Positions 22,330 to 33,445 of a DNA stretch of 64,000 bases are shown piece after piece. Within the stretch, counting starts at the first letter, position 1, and every line of letters starts with the position of its first letter. The stretch spans positions 15,562,001 to 15,626,000 of the forward strand of contig OY540821.1 of NCBI GenBank assembly GCA_961205875.1. The letters run 5' to 3'. The translations under genes were made by a program, and so were the position numbers. Below the pieces are notes generated by a model. The model was not told the origin of the DNA and made no database searches. It worked only from the letters and a program-made list of their open reading frames with translations. Source of the DNA: Sialis fuliginosa (lineage: Eukaryota > Arthropoda > Insecta > Megaloptera > Sialidae).

Positions 22330-24286
22330 AATAACTTCACTATTGCTATGGGCAGATTATTTATTAATTTAATTTAAAACAAAATAAGTTAAAAAATATC
22401 AAACGGCAGTGTGAGAGTTTACACATGTATGTAACAAGTTTTCATTACAACAGTAATTGTTACAATTATAAGCTTGTTGTTACGCTTTTCCGTCAACGCT
22501 AAAAATTTATAAATTGAATTGAATTTCGAGGAACATAATTTTAATTGTATTGAATTTTGTGGCGGATTTAAGCTTTTATTATATTTGATTCTATTTTTTC
22601 TGAATGACTTGTTGAGAACCACTGGTATCTCTCTGTTCCGGAACGCTAGAAAATAACTGTAGCTATCCCCGCGTGAAGATAAGTTTGTTCTTAAATAATG
22701 TTCCACTTGTAGATTTTTATTTTCGAGTTTAAAACATTAGGTTAGTAAATTAAACTATACGATGGAAAGTTCAACTTATTGTAGATGTTACAGAAAAATG
22801 TATATTTTAATTTTCTTAGGAACTGTCGTTAATTTTAATATTTAATCCTCCAGTAATGGCATCTCGTGATATTAATGGTAGCGTCAAGTATATGTATTAT
22901 AATTTGAAGTTTTGGGGGCTAGTAAATATAAGAAGAATATAATCGAACAAAAAATGATATACCCACTTTTTTGCTATAATTCTGTCTAAATTTGACAAGC
23001 AAAAATTAACACTTTCTAGGGAATAATTGTTTCAATATGTATTCGAAGAAGAATGGACATTTCCATGGCTCAATAAAATTTCCTTTTGTAATAAAATTCA
23101 AAAATGTAAGTCAAAAAGTGACATTTTCCCTGATTTCAGTAAGTTATAGATTTTGATTGTTTTAAATAAAATATAAAATAGATTAAACCTATGAAAGCTA
23201 AATTGTAAATCACACAAAACTATGTATCTTACAAAAACTTAAAGATGTTTTTTCATAACATCTTAATTTCGACTTGGTGTATATAAATTTCTTTAGTTTT
23301 TTTTATTTATCCCTTAAATCATTTTAAGAAAAATGGTCGGCATTAGTTTCAACTACTTGTTTGTGTTTTCTTTGAAAGTTTTTCGTAACTTCCAGTCCGT
23401 CATCTTAGTTTGTTTGAAACTTTATTATAAAAACTACTTCGTCCTCAGTTCTTGACTGTGGTTTCGTACCGGAAGTCAGCAAGATGGTAACTTTTGAAAC
23501 CGGAAGCAACTTGTTCAACTCTTGTATCTTTATTTAATTTTTTATACATGCAGTTTTAATGTTGAAAGAAAACTTAATGGTATACGAATTTAATATTAAT
23601 ATACCTGAGGATACTTTTTATTTATTATTTTTCACCTACTCGCTACTTCCTTTTGATATATTACCAATTGCAAGATGAATATATCCAAAAAACAATAATT
23701 TATCCGATTTTAAATTAATTGGTGAATGAAACACAGCATTTTTTGGGGTCTATTAATATTTATAATTAGAATCAAAAGATTTTTCATGTCATTTTTATCA
23801 TTATAAATTTATAGTGAAGTATTTTAATTATATTTATATTTTTTGGCAAATTTTCAACCGTCTGAAATAAATTAATGACACAAAATACATTTTTAAAGAA
23901 AATTAGATAAGACAAAGAAAGATTAATGTTTAGTTATAAAAAGAAAATAGACATTTGTATTGAAATAATAATTTTTCTTTTCTCAATAAAATAATTGATA
24001 TATTTATCTATAAAAATAACTATATTTATTTATAAGCTAGGAACATTTTCTGTTTTCAACTGTGTATTTTAGAGTTAGTTACTTTTGTTTCTGAACGTCT
24101 TATTTATGTATTCAGAAACAAATGTATTTAGGATTGAAAACTAAATTCTCCATTAATTAATGACAAAAATATCAACCGATTAACGAACGGATACCAAGAA
24201 CTATCAAACATACTTAAGAATGCTTTACTTAACTTAACTAACGAGTACACATTTAGTTTTATAGTCGAATTCCACGTCCGACTAAA
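22330..24286. other. No gene supported; hAT-like end near 22612
   Basis: TGTTGAGAACCACTGGTATC at 22610-22629 reverse-complements to a CAGTGGTTCTCAACA hAT-type end with no clear partner. The 23390-23515 segment repeats CCGGAAGT/CCGGAAGC-like words (ACCGGAAGTCAGCAAGATGG and GAAACCGGAAGC). The minus-strand frame 22419-22706 has no domain. Confidence 0.4.
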
Positions 24287-24853
24287 TAGCGGTTCTCAAA
24301 CTGTTTTTACCCAACACCACAGACGTATTAAACTTCTTCGGTAGATATGGTTTAAAATATACAAATATCTAATTAATCTATTGAAAGTGTTATTTTTTTA
24401 ATGCTCTGAAATTCTGTATTGGGTTTCAAAATTGCATTCTTAACAAACTCTTTTATATTTTGAAAAAATAGGTAGTCTGTTCTTGGTTATTTTTAAAATT
24501 TTGTTTTTGAAATACCCTGTAGAAAACCAAATCAACTAATATTTGGTATACGTTAGTTTTACATCAAGCAGGACTCGATCAACAAATATCACTCCGAAAT
24601 TCGATTTTTTTTTGTTCATTACACCTTTTGATCCATCTATATAAAATAAGGGTATATTATATTATATGATATAGGGCTGTTTTATAAATAAAATAACGAC
24701 GAAATTTGTTACACATATTGGTACAAAAACAAAATTTGGTTAACATTATTCTACCCTTGATAATAATGACTTAACGAATAATAATAATTTCTTTGTGACC
24801 ACTATTAATTTCCAATAATATTTGTTCGCGATTCCACAGTTTGGATACCACTG
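24287..24853. mobile_element. Possible hAT-like non-autonomous element (~567 bp)
   Basis: The left end TAGCGGTTCTCAAACTGT and the reverse complement of the right end CAGTGGTATCCAAACTGTGG form an imperfect ~18-bp inverted repeat of the hAT CAGNGGTTCTCAAAC type. The interior is AT-rich and non-coding. I could not find matching 8-bp flanking duplications, so this is a moderate call. Confidence 0.45.
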
Positions 24854-25285
24854 TGCTAGACTATGCGTGTTAACAACGAGAACTTCGGATAAAAACTGTC
24901 ACAGATTTGTTCGCACTAACGACTGGCGCATATTTTATACTCAAAAAGTGTCAGAGCTGTGAAATAAAAAAAAAACTATCCAGTGTTCGAGTCGTGATTT
25001 GTATATTCATTTGATTTGTGTTGCGTTTTATATATTAAATGATTTTTAATCAAACATGTTATATCGCTTAAATCCACGCGTCGTTGTGAAAGTTGTATTT
25101 TAATTTAACATTATTATTTATATATTTTATATTGTTTTGACTTTGAATTGCAAAATAATTAATTCGTTTATAATTGCTTCTGTACGGTAAAGTCAGTTTT
25201 AACTGAAAATTAAATATTATTGATGTACAGTGGACACTCGACTGTTTGAAATGAAATAGCTACATTTTAAAATATATAAAAAACA
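24854..25285. other. No gene supported
   Basis: The first part (24860-25080) is mixed-composition, with phrases such as GTTCGCACTAACGACTGGCG and GTGTTCGAGTCGTGATTTG that could be untranslated exon sequence, but I find no start codon context or splice pair to support it. Confidence 0.35.
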
Positions 25286-25780
25286 CATCTTTCAAGTAAA
25301 TGCACAGTGCTTCCTCTTGTTAAATTCACAAAAGGTAGTTCATTATTGACCAATTTATGTATGCAAACGTTCAAATGAGATTTAATATATCAAAGTAAAT
25401 ATCAATTTAAAAAAACAAAACACGATTTTTTAAAGCAAATTGAGATAAATCTTTGTAAGGGAATAATTTAGAACAAACTTTGTAGACCTATATTATAGAA
25501 AATTGAATGCTCTAGAAAAAAAGATTCTATTCTCAAACCAGACACAACCATCCAACCAAGTTTCATTAATATCGGTTCATACGCATAACTCATGAGTTAT
25601 TATGAAGGATTCAGGAGACAAGCAGGCAGATACACAGACAGACAGACACGGAACGAAAAATGTTTGTCTTGACCTGAAACAGAAAGATCAATTTAAAATT
25701 TTTAAATCAGAGAACAATTTTTTTGTCTTATTCTAAAACGATCACAAAGCTTCTCGTATTTTCGATATTGCAGGGAAGCA
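25286..25780 (+). repeat. Family D (LINE 3'-region-like repeat), copy 1
   Basis: Contains CAAGTAAATGCACAGTGCTT, CCAACCAAGTTTCATTAATA with TCGGTT, CATAACTCATGA, a (CAGA)n-like stretch ending ACAGACAGACACGGAACGAA, then TGTCTTGACCTGAAACAGAA and ATCACAAAGCTTCTCGTATT. All recur in reverse at 30775-31192. The 'accgat...cagacagacagac' arrangement is typical of RTE-clade LINE 3' regions in insects. No reverse transcriptase is encoded here. Confidence 0.75.
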
Positions 25781-26212
25781 ATATTCAATGAAGCATTAAT
25801 GAAATAAAAATGCTTTCTATGTCATTAAATATTTTTTTATTGAAATTTTACGTTGCATGATACCTTATGCTCGAATAACAGTTTTGAAAAAATGCCGGTT
25901 TTTCTGGTAGTAAACATTTTTTAGTATCTTTGTTTTATTCGTTGGCCTGATGAAATATTGCTATAGTTCATTTAATTTAAAAAGTAAATAAAATAAAACT
26001 TCTGGATGAAATTTAAAATTTATGATCATGTAAATCATCTTGTAAACACCATGAAAGCCTCAGATAAAAACTATAAAAAATACATCTAATTTCTCCAATT
26101 GTACTGTTATTACGCGTAGTAAATTGAGCCACTTTACGTGCAATAAATATTAATATTCACGCCCTAAATCTTGTGGTAAAAGTCCAACACCAAAATGTAT
26201 TAAAAGTTTCAG
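25781..26212. other. AT-rich stretch, nothing recognised
   Basis: AT-rich DNA between family D copy 1 and the candidate exon; its last bases, AAAGTTTCAG ending at 26212, could serve as a weak splice acceptor for that exon. Confidence 0.45.
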
Positions 26213-26227
26213 TTAAAGGACATACAA

Positions 26228-26362
26228 ATGGATCCTAATTTGGTAATATTTCTGCTTAACAGTCGCACGGAAGTTGCCGAAAAACTCCCGATGCGATCGT
26301 TCCGAAGTGAGCTAGTGTACACCGCTGCCAACATTACGACAATAAATCTTTGCAAACAATAA
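26228..26362 (+). CDS. Candidate small coding exon or micro-ORF, product unknown (low confidence)
   Basis: A 44-residue frame starts at an ATG in the context ACAAATGG (26228) and ends at TAA (26360-26362). It begins MDPNLVIFLLNSRTEVAEKL. Its composition is varied and the DNA from 26265 to 26335 is markedly GC- and CpG-richer than the surroundings. A donor-like GTGAGC starts at 26307, and an upstream CAG at 26210-26212 leaves the frame open (LKDIQ before the Met), so an internal exon 26213-26306 is also possible. I recognise no protein family. Splicing and expression are inference; a decayed element protein or a chance frame remain possible. Confidence 0.25.
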   Translation: MDPNLVIFLLNSRTEVAEKLPMRSFRSELVYTAANITTINLCKQ

Positions 26363-28101
26363 AAACCACTACCAATTAAACTAAATAAACAATATAATAT
26401 ATCACACCAGTACCCCGGATGGAAATTTAATGGTCCATAGAGGAAAATGATATGAGCATCGTCATCTTTCTTCTTCTTGTTCTTCTTCTTTGCATAGCCT
26501 CATGCAAATGTTTATCATGAAATTATTACTGCCGGCTTTTTTGTGTTGGTACATGCAAAATGTTTAACTTTGATTAAAATTTTAAATGAGTATTTATTAA
26601 AGGGTGGCACTTGTTTTTGTTTAGAAATAACTTTATTAATCTGGGTTTCTGGGTATGATGTTTGTTTTGTTTCCTGGTGTTGTTTTTAGAGAGTGATTTG
26701 TCGCATTATGCTATTATGTTCATTCGTTAATATCAACGAATTGTAGGGGAGATTGGGGTAGTTACGAACACCTAAAGGAAAAATCAAATAAATTAAAACA
26801 TCGGTAAGAAGCATTGTTAGTTATCAATTTTAATAAAATGTAAGAACAAAGTTAAAGGCCTCTATATACCATAGGGCCGATTTGTCGGGAGGTAGAGTGA
26901 GGGTACTGCAGATTGGGTCGTGTATAGACAAAGATGGGTCGTCTTTAAATGATCGTAGGCTGCGGAATAAGACTTAACTTAAACTCAAAGACCCAAAACA
27001 AACTAAATGTTTACATATACATATATATAAGCATTTTTTAAACATCAAAAAAATTATACTAATTGCAGACAGTCTAATAAAAAAACTGTCGGTAAATCCG
27101 ATCCCTACAGAAACACGACACTAAACCACCCTGCCGGTGTACCCGCTAACTACAACACAAACATGTAACCAATTAAAATACATACCACGTGACCTAATTA
27201 ACGCCTCTAATGTACGAGGAAGAGAGAGGTCGGTTAGTACGTGGGGAAGAGAGAGACAATTTAATACGTTTGTAGTTTTTGTTGAGTGTAGCACAAAAGT
27301 CTATGCTAGTATTTCTATTCACAAAATCTTATACAGATTGTGCAGTCTTCCTTTGGTTATGATTAAAAGTTAATATCTGTATAAATGTATTTTTACCCGA
27401 CCACGGTAGGAATAATATATCATAAACTACTGAACCGATTTTAACGAAACAAATGTACTAAATGTAACTAATCAACTTATTTGTTGATTTATCAATATTA
27501 ATTTGTTCATAATAGGGGAAGAAGGTTTCGACGGTTTTAGGACATTTGATGGTCTTAAAGTTAATGAAGCTATATTTAAAAAAAAAAGTTTGAGTCTGTA
27601 GGATCGCGCCAAGCTGAGATATGAATTATTCATTTTATTTGTTAATTTATCAATTTTAATTGACATTTTCGGTGATTTTTTAACATTTTTTTAGGGAGAG
27701 AGGGGGCGGAAAAATAAATCTCGCCCAGGGAGCCAGATTTGGCGAACTAAATAATATCTGGTTTCAAATATGATATTTTCCGAAACTAAGATATTTAATT
27801 TGAAAGAAATATTTTATTTGAGGTTAATTGTTCGTATTTGTTTTTCAATTACGTCATGTATTTATAATTTCAAACGAATACATAAAATCAACTACAAAAA
27901 CAAAATAATTTTTCTGCCCTATTAATTTTCGCGTAAAATAAATTTATATTTAATCTAAATCGTAATCTGGGCTTTGACAAATAAACACAGGAATTCAACG
28001 TCAGTTGCACTATAAATTCAAAAGCCACAGATATTTTCTATTTTAACCCTTTCCCTACCGAATGGTGTGATTCTGATTTGTGTATCAGCATTTGTTTAAA
28101 T
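26363..28101. other. No gene supported; CTT microsatellite and mixed segments
   Basis: An imperfect (CTT)n run lies at 26468-26491. GTAGGGGAGATTGGGGTAGT near 26745 looks like a transposon end. The segment 27060-27260 is GC-richer and holds two similar words (ACGAGGAAGAGAGAGG and GTGGGGAAGAGAGAG); the plus-strand 78-codon frame across it (27137-27373) has no recognised motif. CATAAACTACTGAACCGATT near 27420 is a LINE-tail-like remnant. Confidence 0.4.
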
Positions 28102-28140
28102 CAGTGGTATTCGGGGGCTCGCGGCTCGAGAAGGGTGGAA
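28102..28140 (+). mobile_element. Possible hAT-like terminus
   Basis: CAGTGGTATTCGGGGGCTCG followed by CGGCTCGAG is a CAGTGG-type end with GC-rich subterminal sequence. No matching right end was recognised downstream. It may be the left boundary of the element that contains the repeat at 28322. Confidence 0.3.
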
Positions 28141-28321
28141 TAAATTCATTGGTGTTTCTGTTTAATGTTTAGCGAGGGGCTTTTTATCTATCATAAATAT
28201 TATAAAATTATGTTGTTATATTTTTGATTAAGAACATTCGTGATTTTTTTATTATAAAAATAATCTGGTTGTCAATAGGTACACAATATAAATATTTTTC
28301 GCATGCAGAAGTGGTCGACCA

Positions 28322-28650
28322 GTTTTCATTCAAATTCGCTTATCACAAACTCGTATAGGCTCCTCCCATTTGATTATTGTAATATTTAAATCATTTCTCC
28401 TTATACTTCGTTTATAGTACTCACATATATTTCTGCGATTAAATTATTATGTAATCTATTGAAAATTGTATAAGTAAATTTTGTGGCAATAAATATTTAA
28501 TATTCCGTTAAATATGTTAAAATTGATATAAAATTAATTAATGAAATGGGCGTATATTTGTGTTTTTATTTAAAATGATTTAACTATATAAACTCCGCCC
28601 TAGAAAAAGATAACCGATGATGTTTGTCTTCATATTTTTGAATCTGCGAT
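28322..28650 (+). repeat. Inverted-pair repeat E, copy 1
   Basis: Shares with the reversed copy at 33141-33445: TTATCACAAAC, CTCCTCCCATTTGATTATT, AATATTTAAATCATTTCTCC, TAGTACTCA, ATATTT/ATATAT, AATTATTATGTAATCTATTG, AAAATTGTATAAGTAAATTT, TGTGGCAATAAATATTT and GAAAAAGATAACCGATGATG. It carries a ~45-bp segment absent from the other copy. Non-coding; class unknown. Confidence 0.7.
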
Positions 28651-29286
28651 TCTGACGTTTACTGTGGCAGACGAATTTTGAAGTCCATATTCAAAAGACT
28701 AGGCATTTTTTCAATCAGAGATATTCTATATGATATAAATTATCACAAGCTAAAGAAATATCGAATAATTCTGTGAAAAAAAATCGCACAATACAAATAT
28801 CAATCTGCAAAAGGTTTTGTATAACAGAGATTCAATCACAAAATTTTTTATCTAGAAATGATTCGAATGTATTCTTATATATTTTATATAAAGCGATTTT
28901 AAATAATTGTGTTTTATTTTTCTCTGATTGAATATAACATGGCACGCCAATGAAAACGATTTTATATCGCATATTTCTATTCAAACTAGGGATCCGGATG
29001 TAAAAAAAAACATTGAGTGGAAAAGGTTAATTAAATTTTGAAATACTTTTCATTTTTAGCTGATGGTTTGTTTCGGGCTAATTAAAATGTGACAAATAAT
29101 TGATATGGAAAAATAATTAAATTTCCTCTTTGTAAAAAAACATTCGAAATTTATATAAATGGTATATATTGACTTCATTTATATGACATATTTACTAATA
29201 ACGTCAAATATCAATAGGTGTATTTAAAAAAAAAAACATAATGATTCTGTCAAACCAATAAAAATTGTTACTTCAAAATGTAAATT
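28651..29286. other. AT-rich stretch, nothing recognised
   Basis: AT-rich DNA with A-runs. No shared repeat or coding-like frame was found. Confidence 0.55.
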
Positions 29287-29614
29287 AGGTACTGACACCA
29301 GTTATGGCCACTATAAGAGAAACGTTTACGTTATTTAATCAATTTAATTACCAAAGTCTGCAAATATAATTTGTTTTTTAAATTATAGCTTTTTATTTTG
29401 TTTATGTTTTATCTCCAGTAATGGATAAAGAAGAAGAAGATGTAATAATATAATAATTAATAAATAAACTATACTAATAATTAGTTTAAATGTCCACCAT
29501 TTTGACACCTATTGGCCGATTGTCATCAAATCACGCTGTAAAATAGTTAAATGTATATAGATTAATATTCAAAAATGGTAGTAAACAAATATCAACAAAT
29601 ATTTCTAATTCTGT
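29287..29614 (+). mobile_element. M1 MITE, copy 5 (internal deletions, right end replaced)
   Basis: Opens AGGTACTGACACCAGTTATG, skips from AACGTTTACG straight to TTATTTAATCAATTTAATTA, and after CCAGTAATGGATAAAG an AGAAGAAGA stretch replaces ~100 bp before TAATAATATAATAATTAAT. It ends at AATATTTCTAATTCTG, where sequence from the edge of family D (TATTTACTTGGCAGATG) begins. Confidence 0.8.
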
Positions 29615-29640
29615 GTATTTACTTGGCAGATGTTTTTGTT
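29612..29640. repeat. Family D edge fragment
   Basis: CTGTGTATTTACTTGGCAGA with TGTTTTTG matches the outer edge of family D at 31168-31197 (CTGTGCATTTACTTGGCAGA, TGTTTTTT). It abuts the truncated M1 copy 5. Confidence 0.6.
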
Positions 29641-30774
29641 TTTTCAATTTTGATAATTTTGCATTCAAACATATGCTCAGCTAAAGCATTTAATTAAAAT
29701 TCACATCAAATAATATAAAAACTCCTCCATATAACGAATCTTATGAATAAATCAACAAATACAAAAAAGTCTTAATTCAAAAAATCCGTACGCAAACGTA
29801 TATTGTAAAAAATGAAAATAAACGAAACAGCGCATGCTCAGAATCGATTGAAGCCTAAAATATCCAACACCGGTCGTATTGACAAAGAAAGAGTGGAGAA
29901 TATTAAATTCATTAATTTAGTGCAAACTGTGAACCGGGGAAATTATTTGACGCGTTCAGTTACAAATCTTGTTCGGGGGGGAGGGGGGGGGGGGTAAAGT
30001 TAAAGCATTAAAAGTTAGGGGGTGCTATAGTAGACATCTGTAGATGTCATTATTTTTTTATTGCATTTCACAATATCGATCGATAATATTTTTATGCACA
30101 GTTTATGTGATGATCTAGATTTCTGGGTTTAAGAAAAGGATCACACAGCTAGGGAATTTGCATCTACGCTCAATACAATGAACGCTGGTTCGAAACTCTT
30201 TCTTACAAAATCAGTTTTTATTTTTATATTGAAATTGATTTTTACTTTTTAATTATATGAAACAAATATGATACAACTAATATATGTATATTATACGTCT
30301 CTTTGTCTAGAGAACCAATGGTCACGTTCACGACTGACTGAAAAACAGTGAATTGATTGGTTAATTCATGGAATTTCTGGTGGAATGTACCAGAAATTTA
30401 AAGAATGTCATTTTATGTGAATTTTAATTCTAGATCTAATTAATGGCTATATTAAACACTATACCTACCGCGATTTATTGTAAATGCATTAAATGCTAAA
30501 TTATATGAACCAATAACCAATATTGATCATTAAAATATCCCCTTACTGCTATTACATATCTTGAAATTTTAATTGGAAATAACTCAAAGGTTATCGGGTT
30601 AATAAGTATTAAAGCAGTGTATTTTAATGAAACCTAAAACCTTAAACAGTTTTGTACGATGGTCTTGAAGTGAAGTGAAACCTCTCAAAACTTACATTAT
30701 CTCTTTCGTATATTTTGTAACATTTGTTTATAACTAAACTTATTTCAAATATGAATGAAATTTTTTGAATTTTC
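29641..30774. other. No gene supported; G-rich tract at 29975-29994
   Basis: G7-A-G12 occupies 29975-29994, at the C-terminal end of a 61-codon plus-strand frame (29812-29997) which I do not call because it runs straight into the G tract. The remainder is AT-rich. Confidence 0.45.
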
Positions 30775-31192
30775 TTCCTCGCAATATCGAAGATACGAGA
30801 AGCTTTGTGATCGTTTTAGAATGAGACAAAAAAATTATTCTCCGATTTCAAAAGTTTAAATTGATCTTTCCGTTTCAGGTCAAGACAAACACTTTTTGTT
30901 CCGTGTCTGTCTGTGTGTATGTGTGTCTGTCCCTTGAAGCATAACTCATGAACCACTGAACCGACACTAATGAAATTTGGTTGGATGGTTGGGTCTTGCT
31001 TTGACATATTGCATAAATTTAGATTTAGTTTGAAATTGTCAAAAAATTAAAAATATACGATAAATAATCAGGTGTTTAGTAAAATTGTCAAGTAATTTAT
31101 CTGTTTTATCGTTTTTTATTTAAATTGTTCAATAATAAACTACATTTGGTGAATTTAGAACGAGGAAGCACTGTGCATTTACTTGGCAGATG
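30775..31192 (-). repeat. Family D (LINE 3'-region-like repeat), copy 2
   Basis: Reverse-oriented counterpart of 25286-25780. The plus strand shows GCAATATCGAAGATACGAGA, TTTCAGGTCAAGACAAACAC, CCGTGTCTGTCTGTGTGTAT, CATAACTCATGAACCACTGA, TGGTTGGATGGTTGGGTC and CGAGGAAGCACTGTGCATTT. The 63-codon minus frame 30816-31007 contains DRHGTKSVCLD; almost the same residues recur from copy 3, which shows that this 'protein' is just the translated repeat. Confidence 0.8.
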
Positions 31193-31904
31193 TTTTTTTG
31201 TCGTTTTTGTTATTTTTCCTAAAACAAAATGATTTTACCATTATTAACAAAATTTAAGTTTCATTTCTATAAAAAAAAACTGTGCTTTAATTATTAATAA
31301 ACATTCTAATTTTCTTATGTCAGAATTACCTTCATGAAAACAAATTTAGTATATTAAAAAATTTACAAGCTAACAAATATTCCGCAAGACCAATTATTCT
31401 AATAAGATACATACATGTTAAAGAATAAAATACACAATAAGTGAAACCTACGTAACTCACAAAACAAACATTGGCTCAAAAAATAAACAGTTTTGAATAT
31501 ATTAACCAATGTTATTTTTCTACAGAACGCTTCTACAAGAGTTACTACTTTTGTCAACATTCGAGTTATTTTTTCTTTCATGACAAGACAAGTTGAAAGA
31601 TTGACATAGCTGTGTGTAGTCTTTAGAGGTGTATTAAATAATTGACGTTTTTTAGAACCTCATTGGGAAATTTATGTACAAATAACAATGTTTAGAATGT
31701 GTTATATTCTTTCTCTATTTTTGTTTATGATTATTTAATTTGTTTTTAAAAAATATTTTTTATAAAATTAAAACCTAATATATAATAATAAAAATCAATG
31801 AATTCGTGAGCGTACGTTATCGTGAGTAAAAATCACTCACGTATAATAAGCTAATGTCTTATTGAACCCCCAGAAACCAAAATTTAAACATAAGAATGAA
31901 TAAA
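31193..31904. other. AT-rich stretch, nothing recognised
   Basis: AT-rich DNA with a small direct-repeat-like pair (CGTGAGCGTACGTTATCGTG and AGTAAAAATCACTCACG) near 31805. The minus-strand frame 31399-31581 has no domain. Confidence 0.5.
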
Positions 31905-32680
31905 ACGGCCAAGTGCGTGTTGGGCACGCACATGATAGGTTTCCGTAGTCATTACGATTTATCAATTTTTTTTATAAACTATTCTAGCTACAGAGTTCTT
32001 TATAATTTTCATTGAAAGTACTAACCAAAAGCTACATTCTGGATTTTTTAAAGATTTTTTGCATCGATAGTTTAGAAAGTAGAAGGGGGGAGGGGATGCT
32101 CTGATAACGGGTTAAAATCAAAAGGTCATATATCATTTTTTGTTGCATTTTAGGAGACCTATCTAAAGATATCCCACTCAATGGGGTAAGTGAAAAAAAA
32201 ATTGAGTACAATTTTCAATCTATGAGAGGGGGTCCAAAATAATTTTGACAGTGTTCGTTATAATTATCAATGGAAGTACTAATTAAAAGCTACATTCTGA
32301 ATTTTTTTCAGATTTTTTGAATAGATAGTTTAGAAATTAAGGGGGGGACGCTCTGATCACGACTTTGAATGCAAATATATCGTGACTAAAGGGTTAAAAT
32401 CAAAATGTCATAAAACATTTTTTATTGCATTTTAGGAGACCTATCTAAAGACACCCCACTTAATGGATTAAGTGAATTTTTTTTTAAATATACTTTTCAG
32501 TCTATGGAAAGGGGGTCCAAAAAATTTTTTTTCAAAAATCTTATCATTTCTGTTTCTGGGTTTTCAGTCTTCGTCCGTATGCCAAATTTCATCTTAATCG
32601 GTCTAAAATTTTTGAGAACAGACGGACAGACGGACGGACATGGTGAAACTATAAGGTTTCCTACGGAAACCTAAAAATCA
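31905..32680. mobile_element. Non-autonomous retroelement-like repeat with internal duplication
   Basis: Starts AAAACGGCCAAGTGCGTGTT with GGGCACGCACATGATAGG, a head very like a repeat common in insect genomes, where the consensus head is a GGCCAAGTGCGAG box followed by a GGGTTCCG-type phrase. The end has ATCTTAATCGGTCTAAAATT, (ACAGACGG)n-like text near 32620 and a closing hairpin AAGGTTTCCTACGGAAACCT. Inside, a ~260-280-bp unit occurs twice (from ~32001 and ~32259). No reading frame survives. Class as SINE or LINE derivative is inferred. Confidence 0.6.
32001..32520 (+). repeat. Tandem duplication (~258-283 bp) inside the 31905 element
   Basis: Paired landmarks: AAGCTACATTCTG at ~32029 and ~32287; GATAGTTTAGAAA; ATGCTCTGAT/ACGCTCTGAT; GGGTTAAAATCAAAA; TTTTAGGAGACCTATCTAAA at ~32148 and ~32430; GGGGGTCCAA at 32228 and 32511. 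The spacing grows from ~258 to ~283 because the second unit has an insertion near 32360. Confidence 0.75.
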
Positions 32681-33140
32681 TTACCATATAAGTCAACATA
32701 TGATGGCACCACTGATTAGAAAAATCTGGAATTATTTTAATTTTATTGTTTTTTCTTGTTTAATCTTGTTACGAATAAACTTGTTAGTTTTTGTTTAATA
32801 GTTTTATATTAATTAGGTCAGTATTGAGTAACGTTTGCTAACGTATGTACTTATATATTATTATTATAGTTTACACCCGTTGTGCATTTAAAAGAATACA
32901 TATTTTTTATTTATATCACACCGCTGTGGTATAAGTCTTATTTTAATATTAAAGTTTATAGTGAATGAAATTTAAGTGATGTTTTTTATACTTTATTTTT
33001 GTGTATTGTGAAAGTGAAATTGTATGTCTTATCCTAACCTCAAATGCAGTTAACTGGATGCAGTCAATGAATCTAATCACCAAGAAAGACAACTGTAAGT
33101 ACAATTTGAATAATTATAAAGGCTAAATCGCTTCCAATAG
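32681..33140. other. AT-rich stretch, nothing recognised
   Basis: AT-rich DNA; GATGGCACCACTGATT near 32702 is a weak hAT-like end without partner. Confidence 0.5.
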
Positions 33141-33445
33141 ATTCCAAATTCAAAGACAAATATCATCGTTTATCTTTTTCTATCAAGTTTAATATATTTA
33201 AATACTAAAATTCGGAATATCAAATATTTATTGCCACAAAATTTACGTATACAATTTTCAATAGATTACATAATAATTTAATTGCACAAATATATATGAG
33301 TACTATAAACGAAGAGTAGTTCTTTATCTAGCAAATGAATTTATAAATATCTGTCTTTGTTTGATACATGGAGAAATGATTTAAATATTATAATAATCAA
33401 ATGGGAGGAGCCTACTAAGTTTGTGATAAACGAAAATGAATACAA
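33141..33445 (-). repeat. Inverted-pair repeat E, copy 2
   Basis: Reverse complement of 28322-28650 through the landmarks listed there (for example AATCAAATGGGAGGAGCC, TTTGTGATAAACG, ATTGCCACAAAATTTACG). It contains a ~50-bp insertion (about 33318-33370) relative to copy 1. Confidence 0.7.

Noticed and set aside
27137..27373. 78-codon frame in a GC-richer patch.
   Set aside because: Part of the composition comes from a duplicated GGAAGAGAGAG word, there is no recognisable motif, and the start codon lacks context.
30816..31007. Frames sharing DRHGTKSVCLD at 30816-31007 and 54257-54454.
   Set aside because: They are translations of the same LINE-tail repeat (family D) with microsatellite-like CAGACAGA text, in copies lacking any start context.
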